This document shows, piece by piece, positions 8,593-15,799 of a stretch of DNA of 64,000 bases. The notes beneath the pieces are model-generated. The model did not search any database and had not been told where the DNA came from. It worked only from the letters and a program-made list of their open reading frames with translations. Origin of the DNA: Nodularia sphaerocarpa UHCC 0038 (lineage in GTDB: Bacteria > Cyanobacteriota > Cyanobacteriia > Cyanobacteriales > Nostocaceae); NCBI RefSeq assembly GCF_022376295.1, contig NZ_CP060140.1, forward strand, positions 2,980,356-3,044,355, given 5' to 3'. The position numbers were made by a program, and so were the translations under genes. Position 1 is the stretch's first letter. Each line of letters opens with the position of its first letter.

Positions 8593-9510
8593 GTGCCGAA
8601 AGTAGGCATTATTTACAATGACGTTAAACCGATAGCGGGTCGCATCGCTATCGAACTGGAAGAAAAGCTCACCTCTGCTGGTTGGGATGTAATTGTCACA
8701 ACAAGTATTGGTGGTATCTTGGGCTACTCTAACCCAGATAGTTCTGTGTGCCACACGCCCATTGAAGGATTAACTCCTCCTGGTTTTGATTCGGAAATGA
8801 AGTTCGCTGTGGTATTGGGGGGAGATGGCACTGTTTTAGCAGCTTCGCGTCTAGTCGCTCCGGTTGGTATTCCCCTGTTGACGGTGAATACTGGTCACAT
8901 GGGGTTTTTGACGGAAACTTATCTAAATCAACTGCCTCAAGCCATAGAGCAGGCGATGGCGGGTGAGTTTGAAATCGAAGAACAAGCCATGCTCACCGTG
9001 AAAGTTTTTCGCGGCGAGTCTGTGCTGTGGGAAGCTTTGTGCTTAAACGAAATGGTTTTGCATCGAGAACCATTAACTTCGATGTGCCATTTTGAAATTG
9101 CCGTAGGGCGACACGCACCAGTGGATATTGCAGCCGATGGTGTGATAGTTTCTACTCCCACAGGTTCCACAGCTTATTCATTAAGTGCCGGGGGTCCGGT
9201 GATAACTCCTGGTGTACCTGTGTTGCAGTTAGTTCCCATTTGTCCCCACTCCCTAGCATCGAGGGCGTTGGTATTTCCAGATACAGAAATAGTCAACATT
9301 TACCCAGTCAATATTCCTCGGCTGGTGATGGTGGTGGATGGTAATGGGGGATGTTATATTTTCCCAGAGGATAGGGTATATTTAGAGCGATCGCCCTACA
9401 GTGTCAGGTTCATTCGCCTGCAACCACGGGAATTTTTCCGCATTTTGCGCGAAAAGCTCGGTTGGGGTCTACCACATATCGCCAAACCGACATCGGTAGA
9501 GTTACCGTAG
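8593..9510 (+). CDS. nadK: NAD kinase
   Basis: NadK phosphorylates NAD to NADP. The protein carries the family GGDGT motif (residues 76-80 from this start), [10 protein letters not shown], and the second conserved region [20 protein letters not shown]. The start is taken as GTG at 8593 ([10 protein letters not shown]), because cyanobacterial NAD kinases begin this way; an in-frame TTG two codons earlier (8587) is possible. About 305 residues is normal. Cyanobacteria commonly carry two NAD kinases; this looks like the longer [19 protein letters not shown] type. The stop codon is followed within 16 bp by a repeat array. Confidence 0.95.
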   Translation: MPKVGIIYNDVKPIAGRIAIELEEKLTSAGWDVIVTTSIGGILGYSNPDSSVCHTPIEGLTPPGFDSEMKFAVVLGGDGTVLAASRLVAPVGIPLLTVNTGHMGFLTETYLNQLPQAIEQAMAGEFEIEEQAMLTVKVFRGESVLWEALCLNEMVLHREPLTSMCHFEIAVGRHAPVDIAADGVIVSTPTGSTAYSLSAGGPVITPGVPVLQLVPICPHSLASRALVFPDTEIVNIYPVNIPRLVMVVDGNGGCYIFPEDRVYLERSPYSVRFIRLQPREFFRILREKLGWGLPHIAKPTSVELP

Positions 9511-9837
9511 TACCGCACGGCGTTCGTCAAAAGTCAAAAGTCAAAAGTCAAAAGTCTTGATTTTGGAACTTTGAAATTTTTGAAATCATAGACTTATTTA
9601 CGCCTTGCTGTAATAGTACGCTTGCTCTCTAAGTCCACAATCAAATTCTCAAGCACCATAAGGAATTAGGAATCAGGGATAAAAATTGCATCTGATAACT
9701 CAATGGCTGATACTTAACTGTGTTAAAACACTCAGCATTACCATTAGAAAAAAGCCGCAATTAAATATCTAGCTGATTTATGGACTTTCCTCAGAACGTC
9801 TAGACAATCTCAAATCCCCAATCCAAGATTCCCAATT
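9511..9837. repeat. Spacer with partial dispersed element and (GTCAAAA)4
   Basis: The spacer opens with GCACGGCGTTCGTCAAAAGTC (9514 on), the reverse complement of the right end of the element at 32051-32161, then four GTCAAAA units plus GTC at 9526-9556. This looks like one end of that element left behind or expanded. The rest (9557-9837) shows no gene or recognisable site upstream of the response regulator. Confidence 0.55.
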
Positions 9838-10548
9838 ATGATGACAATTGCTCACAGTCCCTGTGTTCTGGTGATTGAAACTGATGAAAGTTTAGCAAAT
9901 CAGCTGTCCTTTGATTTGCGAGAAGCCGGTTATGAAGCAATTTTGGCTAATGATGCCGCTAGCGGTTTACAATATTGCCGCGATGCCATCGGCGGGCAAA
10001 GCCATCGCCAACCTGCTTTAATTGTTGTAGACCGGATGCTCTCAGGAGAATCAGGACTCTCGTTGTGTAAAAATCTCAGAATTGCTGGGATGTGCGCCCC
10101 TGTCCTCGTACTCATGGCCAGAGATACAGTAGATGACCGGGTAGCTTGTTTAGAAGCTGGGGCTGATGATTACGTCCTCAAGCCTTATCGCCCAGAAGAC
10201 TTTTTGAAGTTGATTCGCCTCTATTTAAAACCTGAAGTTGATACCAGCGAACAGTTACGTTTTGGGGATTTGGTTTTAGATATAGCCACCCGTCGCGCCA
10301 TACATAACGGGCGCACAATTGATTTGACCATGAAAGAATTTGAACTATTAAAATTCTTAATGGAACACCCCCGCGAGGTATTAACCCGTGAACAAATTTT
10401 AGAAAACGTCTGGGGTTACGACTTTATGGGTGAGTCGAATGTGATAGAAGTGTACATTCGTTATTTACGCCTCAAAATTGAAGATGAAAGTCACAAGCGC
10501 CTAATTCAAACAGTGCGCGGTGTGGGTTATGTGTTACGTGAGTCTTAA
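9838..10548 (+). CDS. nblR: OmpR-type response regulator, NblR-like
   Basis: 236 residues: a receiver (about 9-128) and an OmpR/PhoB winged helix (about 140-235, with LTMKEFELLKFLMEHPREVL and RYLRLKIEDE). The receiver keeps the Asp65 phosphoacceptor and Lys115, but the acidic pair reads E14-T-D16 and the Thr/Ser switch position is Met93 (LVLMARD). These features, together with VDRMLSGESGLSLC, resemble NblR, the regulator of phycobilisome breakdown during nutrient stress, which has been described as working without canonical phosphorylation. The orthology is from memory of family features, so another OmpR regulator is possible. Tandem ATGs at 9838 and 9841 make the exact start unclear. The DUF2237 gene follows 39 bp later. 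Confidence 0.65.
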   Translation: MMTIAHSPCVLVIETDESLANQLSFDLREAGYEAILANDAASGLQYCRDAIGGQSHRQPALIVVDRMLSGESGLSLCKNLRIAGMCAPVLVLMARDTVDDRVACLEAGADDYVLKPYRPEDFLKLIRLYLKPEVDTSEQLRFGDLVLDIATRRAIHNGRTIDLTMKEFELLKFLMEHPREVLTREQILENVWGYDFMGESNVIEVYIRYLRLKIEDESHKRLIQTVRGVGYVLRES

Positions 10549-10587
10549 AGTTAAGATTAAAATTATCCCAAAAATTAGGAATTAAAT

Positions 10588-10953
10588 ATGGCAGATGCAA
10601 AAAACGTACTAGGAACAGACCTGGAGAGTTGCTGTACATCTCCCATGACTGGCTATTACCGCGACGGGTTTTGTACTACAGGTGGTCAAGATTTTGGGAT
10701 GCACGTTGTTTGCGCCCAAGTCACAGCAGAATTTTTAGAGTATACCAAATTGCAGGGAAATGACCTCAGCACACCAGTTCCCCAATTTAATTTTCCTGGA
10801 TTACGTCCAGGCGATCGCTGGTGTTTATGTGCAGCACGTTGGCAAGAAGCTTTAGAAGCTGGGGTTGCGCCTCCGGTTGTCCTCGCAGCCACCCATGCTA
10901 GAGCCGTGGAAGCCTGTTCTTTAGAAGATTTGCAAAAACACGCCGTCAGATAG
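10588..10953 (+). CDS. DUF2237 family protein
   Basis: 121 residues with the DUF2237 signature: NVLGTDLESC near the start, GYYRDGFCTTGGQDFGMH, VCAQVT, NDLSTPVP and LRPGDRWCLCAARWQEA. The family is small, soluble, widespread and of unknown function; several conserved Cys are visible. TTAGGA precedes the ATG. It lies 39 bp after the NblR-like gene on the same strand and may be cotranscribed with it. Its TAG stop leads directly into a GGGAGTA repeat array. Confidence 0.85.
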   Translation: MADAKNVLGTDLESCCTSPMTGYYRDGFCTTGGQDFGMHVVCAQVTAEFLEYTKLQGNDLSTPVPQFNFPGLRPGDRWCLCAARWQEALEAGVAPPVVLAATHARAVEACSLEDLQKHAVR

Positions 10954-10980
10954 GGAGTGGGGAGTAGGGAGTAGGGATTG
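10953..10980. repeat. STRR array (GGGAGTA)4 starting at the DUF2237 stop codon
   Basis: Four units (GGGAGTG, GGGAGTA, GGGAGTA, GGGATTG) whose first G is the last base of the TAG stop codon. Confidence 0.75.
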
Positions 10981-10984
10981 GGTA

Positions 10985-12382
10985 TCAATCCGGTAAGTTA
11001 CGTGGCGGTACAGTTCTCCCCTCGTAGAATTGTTTTTCCAGTATAGTTAGTCCTAACCATGCTGCTCCAAAGGCTAGAGGTGTGATAGTCTCAAGGACAA
11101 CGGCTACAACTGACGTAGTATCAAAATATAGTCCCAGCAGTGGAATACTTGCTAAAGCCAATACTGCGATAATTCCACACCAAAATTTTAGGCGTTTAAT
11201 ATTAGCGATCGCACCTCGACAACTGGCACAATGGACAGTATGAGAATGATATCTCTCTAGCAGATGTTCTTTAGGTATTGCTGGCGGGAAACTTTCACCC
11301 GGAAAAGGTTCAGCCTTGTATTGGTTCACCCACTGACGCAACTCAAACACAAAACTATCGGCTTTAGTAGCTAGATAAAACGCCTTAGTAAAATTAGGGC
11401 TACCCCCCTTCGCTGCTAAATAACGTTCTTGATAGTGCAGAAAAATTTGGTCATCTTCTAAGACACCATTTTGCCCAATATGGACGTACCACCGTGGTCT
11501 GAGCTTAATCAATAACCCCGGTAGTTTCGAGGGAAACTTAAAGGGAAAACGAGCAAATAAACGACACTCGCCTTTTCGGATAGGTGTAGCATAAACACTG
11601 GTGATAACTCTGCCACGCTCCGAGTTAATATCATGCCACATTAAAGCCGGGGCGACAAAGGTTGTCGATAACTTTCCCGTTTGATTGGGTTTTAAACCTT
11701 GCTTCCAAATACCCTTAAATCCTTGCTTTCCCGATTCAACTACCTCCAGTTCCAAAGGTGCTGCATTCTTCCTATTCCCCACTGATTTATGATGTGTGAA
11801 AGATACATGACTGGGGTCAAGGATATTTTCCAGCAATGTTAGGGCATCGTAAGGGACATCTCTAAAAGTATTAATTACCACCCAACCCTCAGCAGATTCT
11901 TGCAGGGGTTCAATTACCGGAATTTTAGTATTTATTGCATTTTCAGCTTTGCCGGCGAACACAAATAATAGTCCTTGGCGTTCCGTGGTGGGTAAAGATG
12001 TCGCACAAGCACGTTTAGAAGTCTCTGCTGTTCCGTCTGCGACTTGTTGGGGAATGCGTTGACAATGACCATCTCCAGAGAAAGACCAACCGTGGTAAGG
12101 ACACTCTAACAGCCCATCTTCGTTAATTCTACCTTCTGAAAGCGGTGCTAAACGGTGCGGGCATTCGTCTACAAAAGCTTGCCAAGATTGAGTTTGCTTA
12201 TCCCACCAAATTACAATATCTTTGCCCAGTAAAGTAAACGGTGTGGGTTTAGATTTATCTAAATCTTCCAGGTAGTGGACAGGATACCATGTTTCGTGCC
12301 AATCAAAGCAATCCGGATCATTACCACCGGGAAAGATTTCTTCTACAGAATTATTGCCTAAATTAGGCTTTATCTCCAGCAT
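10985..12382 (-). CDS. Rieske-type oxygenase of the PaO/Tic55 family
   Basis: 465 residues. The Rieske iron-sulfur ligands are visible as CPHRLAPLSEGR and CPYHGWSF (about residues 73-103). A mononuclear-iron region follows (LENILDPSHVSFTHH), then a C-terminal CASC motif (HTVHCASCRG) typical of pheophorbide a oxygenase/Tic55/PTC52 relatives, and two C-terminal membrane helices (about 405-450). Plant members act on chlorophyll breakdown products or in the plastid envelope; substrates of cyanobacterial members are mostly unknown, so only the family is named. It converges on the DUF2237 gene with a 31-bp gap. A poly-purine leader lies just before the ATG at 12382. Confidence 0.88.
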   Translation of the reverse strand: MLEIKPNLGNNSVEEIFPGGNDPDCFDWHETWYPVHYLEDLDKSKPTPFTLLGKDIVIWWDKQTQSWQAFVDECPHRLAPLSEGRINEDGLLECPYHGWSFSGDGHCQRIPQQVADGTAETSKRACATSLPTTERQGLLFVFAGKAENAINTKIPVIEPLQESAEGWVVINTFRDVPYDALTLLENILDPSHVSFTHHKSVGNRKNAAPLELEVVESGKQGFKGIWKQGLKPNQTGKLSTTFVAPALMWHDINSERGRVITSVYATPIRKGECRLFARFPFKFPSKLPGLLIKLRPRWYVHIGQNGVLEDDQIFLHYQERYLAAKGGSPNFTKAFYLATKADSFVFELRQWVNQYKAEPFPGESFPPAIPKEHLLERYHSHTVHCASCRGAIANIKRLKFWCGIIAVLALASIPLLGLYFDTTSVVAVVLETITPLAFGAAWLGLTILEKQFYEGRTVPPRNLPD

Positions 12383-12589
12383 TTTTTTTAATTAGGAAAT
12401 TTTAAACAAAAGTTATAATAAAATCTATTTTTGGTGTTGGCTTTCCATTCATTGCTCCGCAACGCTGAAGCGAACAAACCAACCCACTTTAATTATAAGT
12501 GATTAAATGTCATTTCTAGGCTGGACCCAGTGAATGAGGAAAAAGAGTAGTGGCGTGGCACAGCTAATTTTGTGCATAAGCATAAATAT

Positions 12590-12643
12590 TGTGGGGTGGG
12601 CTACTGGTCCCCCCACAACAGGCATCTTGCCTGTTCTACGAGA
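12590..12643. repeat. Dispersed GTGGGGTGGGC repeat with inverted segments
   Basis: A variant of the hairpin repeat at 3020-3040: TTGTGGGGTGGGC, then CCCCCCACAA as an inverted partner, then ACAGGCA-TCT-TGCCTGT, a 7-bp hairpin. It ends 3 bp before the stop of the 96-residue gene and may serve as its terminator. Confidence 0.55.
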
Positions 12644-12645
12644 AA

Positions 12646-12936
12646 TCATAGCAGTTTAGTCCCGGTTTTCCAAGCTGTTTCTGCTAACTTATCGATAAAA
12701 TCAAACAAAGGTTTAGAAGCATAAAAAGGTTTGATTCCTAAATCTTCAACTTTATACTTTTTCTCAAGAATTACATTTGGGGGTAAAGAGTCAATTTGTA
12801 ACTCTTGTGCTGTGACATTTTTAATCCAAAATTCATCAGAGAAAAAAGGTGGATTGTCAAACAAAGCTGCGTGAAGTTTTCCGTTTTTCATAAAGAATTT
12901 GATTTCGTGAACGTAAGCCATATATTTCTGAGACAA
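12646..12936 (-). CDS. Small hypothetical protein
   Basis: 96 residues, soluble and mildly basic, with no signal peptide or membrane helix; sequence features include YVHEIKFFMKNGKLHAALFD near the start. I do not recognise the family; the opening strand and short length recall DUF2442-like or toxin-antitoxin partner proteins, but no motif proves it. It is flanked by intergenic gaps and is probably transcribed alone. Confidence 0.6.
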   Translation of the reverse strand: MSQKYMAYVHEIKFFMKNGKLHAALFDNPPFFSDEFWIKNVTAQELQIDSLPPNVILEKKYKVEDLGIKPFYASKPLFDFIDKLAETAWKTGTKLL

Positions 12937-13078
12937 GTGTTAGATAAGTAGTAAAAACACCCAAATTCATGAGATATAGCTCATTCTAACCTGCGAATAC
13001 ACAAAATAATCTATATTAATCTGTGTTCATCTGTGTCCATCTGTGGTCAATTAATTCTTCTCCAACCTCAACACTCAA

Positions 13079-13537
13079 TTAACGTCGCCCCTTCTTCTCA
13101 AAATACTGCTGATGTTCTGCTGTGGCTAAATAATATTCACTAGCAGGTTTAATTTGTGTGACAATATTTTGCTCAAATTTTCCCGACATCTGAAGTTTTG
13201 CTTTTGATTGCTGCGCTCTTTCTAACTGCTGCGCGTTGTGGCAAAATATCACAGACCTATATTGTTCTCCTTTATCTGCGCCTTGGCGGTTGAGAGTCGT
13301 CGGGTCATGGATACCCCAAAAAACCGCTAGCAAATCATCATAACTTACAGATTTAGGGTCATACTCCACCTGCACAACTTCCGCATGACCTGTAATTCTA
13401 GATAACACATCCAAATAACACGGGTTAGGAAAATGTCCACCCATGTAACCTACTGAGGTTGATTTTACGCCTTCCACCTTGCGAAATGCTGCCTCCACTC
13501 CCCAAAAACAGCCAGCACCAAAGGTTGCTTTTTCCAT
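13079..13537 (-). CDS. msrA: Peptide methionine sulfoxide reductase MsrA
   Basis: MsrA repairs methionine-S-sulfoxide in proteins. The catalytic GCFWG motif is at residues 9-13 with Cys10, followed by GYMGGHFPNPCYLDV, TGHAEVVQVEYDP, FWGIHDPTTLNRQGAD and QYRSVIF. 152 residues is a short MsrA, complete at the N-terminus and ending soon after EYYLATAEHQQYF, without the C-terminal recycling Cys extension of longer members. A short array of ATCTGTG-containing repeats lies downstream (13018-13050), and a small mobile element lies about 100 bp upstream. Confidence 0.95.
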   Translation of the reverse strand: MEKATFGAGCFWGVEAAFRKVEGVKSTSVGYMGGHFPNPCYLDVLSRITGHAEVVQVEYDPKSVSYDDLLAVFWGIHDPTTLNRQGADKGEQYRSVIFCHNAQQLERAQQSKAKLQMSGKFEQNIVTQIKPASEYYLATAEHQQYFEKKGRR

Positions 13538-13638
13538 AGTAGTTTGTAATATGAATTCTTTGAAAATACTAACGTGCTGGCTGAGGATGTTTTAAACAAG
13601 CATAGTAAAAAATTAACCTACGTAGGTGGGTTTTGTCT

Positions 13639-13730
13639 CAATACTTTTCGGTTAAGGAGTGTAGAGACGTTCCATGGAACGTCTCTACAAAGGTTTTCGG
13701 CTCATGAATTTGCTTAACCGAGTAGTATTG
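13639..13730. mobile_element. 92-bp MITE-like element with 18-bp inverted ends and 10-bp flanking direct repeats
   Basis: The left end CAATACTTTTCGGTTAAG (13639-13656) and the right end (13713-13730) are inverted copies agreeing at 16 of 18 positions. Outside them the sequence GGTTTTGTCT is present on both sides (13629-13638 and 13731-13740), as expected for a target-site duplication. The middle holds the 28-bp palindrome (13661-13688) found at two other sites. There is no coding capacity. It lies between msrA and the FAD/Rieske gene, with GACTTCTAGTCGCC following at 13753-13766. Confidence 0.75.
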
Positions 13731-13775
13731 GGTTTTGTCTGGATGGTTCCGCGACTTCTAGTCGCCAGGTGAATT

Positions 13776-15329
13776 TCAGGTTTGCTTCTGATATACAGGT
13801 GCAAGCCCATTAATTGCTGGGCCATTAATTACTTTACCCTTCGCATCAAACCGCGAACCATGACAAGGACAATCCCAAGTTTGTTCTGAAGTATTCCAGG
13901 CGACGATACATTTCAAGTGGCTACATACTGCGGAATGCTCATGCAAAGTGCCGTTTTCGTCTCGATAAGCGGCGATTTTATTTAAGCCTTGACGCACCAC
14001 TGCACCTGTACCAGAGGGAATCTTTTCTACAGAATCAATTTCCCCTGGTGTAATCCAATCTAAATACTGAGCGGCAATGTTAATATTTTCAGAGACAAAA
14101 TCACCTGTTGCGCCAATTCTCGTTCTTAATGGGTCGTAGACTTCAGCCCAGGTATTTTTTCGCCCTAAAATCATATCATTCAACAGCATCCCGGCGATGG
14201 TTCCGTGGGTCATGCCTAAACCTGTGTCACCGGTGGCGATGTAAATATTATCCTCATCTTGGGGGTTTTTGCCAATGTAGGCAATACCATCATCAGCGTT
14301 CATCACTTGACCCGACCAGCGAAATAACCTCTCTGTCGCCATTGGGAAACGTTCTCTTGTCCATACTTCTAGTCTGGCATATCGGGCATCAGCATCATCA
14401 GCTTGTCCGGTTTTGTGGTCTTCGCCACCGACAATCAAAACATCAGATTGTTCATCTAGATTTTGCAGGCGCACGTAGTGATAAGGGTCGAGAGTATCCC
14501 AGTAAAGGGCTTTGGTAATTGAACCGCGAGGAACTTTGATACCAATCACAAATGTCATGTAAGCCGCTTGCTTGAAGTGCATGGTAGCCAAATTACAAAT
14601 TGGGGAATTGGTGGCTACAACTACAGCATCAGCTGTGACTACTTGACCATTGCTGGTTTCTACACGGGCGTTTAGACCACCTGTAATTTTTTGTACGTGG
14701 GTTCCTGTATAAATTTTCCCGCCACGGCGTTGAATTGCTTCAGCTAATCCGGCGAGGTATTTCAGGGGGTCAAATTGTCCTTGGTGGGGAAAGCGCAGAC
14801 ACATTCCTGTATCAAAGCCATCTACTGGTGCTTGTGGGACAAGTTCCACACTCGTTAGTCCGGCGCGATGTGCTGCGGCTAATTCTTGCTGCATCTCATC
14901 CACAGATTCCAGGTCAGGAGAAAAGAGATAACCGTTGAGTCGCTCAAAGTCACAGTCGATTTGTTCACGAGAGGCGATCGCCTGTATGATATCAATTGCT
15001 TTGGTATGACTGTGGGCAATCTGTTTTGTGCGTTCTTGTCCGTGGATATCCTCAAGCTCAAAGTAGCGATGATACAAGACATTTGAAAGATGTGCTGTTG
15101 TTCGGCAAGTTTGACCCCCACCAATCGGTCCATCATCTAGCACCACTACTGATTTACCTTCACGACTTAACATATAAGCAGTGGACATTCCCGCCATTCC
15201 TGCACCGACGACGCACACATCAGCATGAATGTTTTCAGATAGGGCAGATTGATCTGGTACATCTGCTGTGGTCATCCAAATAGAAGTTGTTTTACCAGAG
15301 TCGTTTTGCATATTTTTGTAGTTTTTCAA
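13776..15329 (-). CDS. FAD-dependent oxidoreductase (DAO family) with C-terminal Rieske domain
   Basis: 517 residues. An FAD-binding Rossmann start GAGMAGMS (about 42-49) leads a DAO-type domain to about residue 400, with the conserved late segment NIYIATGDTGLGMTHG. The last 80 residues form a Rieske [2Fe-2S] domain with CSHLKC and CPCHGSRFDAKG ligands. The architecture matches cyanobacterial and bacterial DadA-like/Rieske fusions whose substrate is not established. No signal peptide, so likely cytoplasmic. ATGs at 15329 and 15311 are both plausible. It is isolated, with a 470-bp AT-rich spacer upstream. Confidence 0.88.
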   Translation of the reverse strand: MKNYKNMQNDSGKTTSIWMTTADVPDQSALSENIHADVCVVGAGMAGMSTAYMLSREGKSVVVLDDGPIGGGQTCRTTAHLSNVLYHRYFELEDIHGQERTKQIAHSHTKAIDIIQAIASREQIDCDFERLNGYLFSPDLESVDEMQQELAAAHRAGLTSVELVPQAPVDGFDTGMCLRFPHQGQFDPLKYLAGLAEAIQRRGGKIYTGTHVQKITGGLNARVETSNGQVVTADAVVVATNSPICNLATMHFKQAAYMTFVIGIKVPRGSITKALYWDTLDPYHYVRLQNLDEQSDVLIVGGEDHKTGQADDADARYARLEVWTRERFPMATERLFRWSGQVMNADDGIAYIGKNPQDEDNIYIATGDTGLGMTHGTIAGMLLNDMILGRKNTWAEVYDPLRTRIGATGDFVSENINIAAQYLDWITPGEIDSVEKIPSGTGAVVRQGLNKIAAYRDENGTLHEHSAVCSHLKCIVAWNTSEQTWDCPCHGSRFDAKGKVINGPAINGLAPVYQKQT

Positions 15330-15799
15330 GTCTAAATCATCTGCTGATAGCAGATTATTGAAATCATAAATTCTGTATGATTCTAAATCTAATTTACCAG
15401 TGATATATCTGCTGAATGATAGACTTTGCTAATCTACTATTTTGAAGAAGCAATTTTCAATATTCAATTATATATAATTCTTCTGGAAATTCTCAGTAAT
15501 CAGTAGAATATAGCCTTTTTTTATGTCTATTGTTATATAGATCAGCAAAGATAGATATCCCAGGGAAGATATCAGCCATTAAATAATTTTGCCATCCATA
15601 CAATCATATTCCTTTAGATATATATTTATATAGTAATTATGGAAAAGCCCATATATGTTAATATTATTTGGCTGTAAAATAAATCCAGTCAATAGCATTT
15701 ATCAAAAATTATTCATTTTAATTCAATTTATTTGATTTTTATAGTTTAAAACTGCTGAATCACCCAGCCGGAAAGCCAAAATTTGGGAAAGTTATATAT
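15330..15799. other. AT-rich divergent spacer, no gene seen
   Basis: This 470-bp stretch separates the divergent FAD/Rieske and glucosidase genes. It is very AT-rich, with several TATATA tracts (for example near 15536-15545 and 15618-15635), and presumably holds both promoters. I saw no conserved repeat, RNA gene or dyad that could be defended. Confidence 0.5.
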
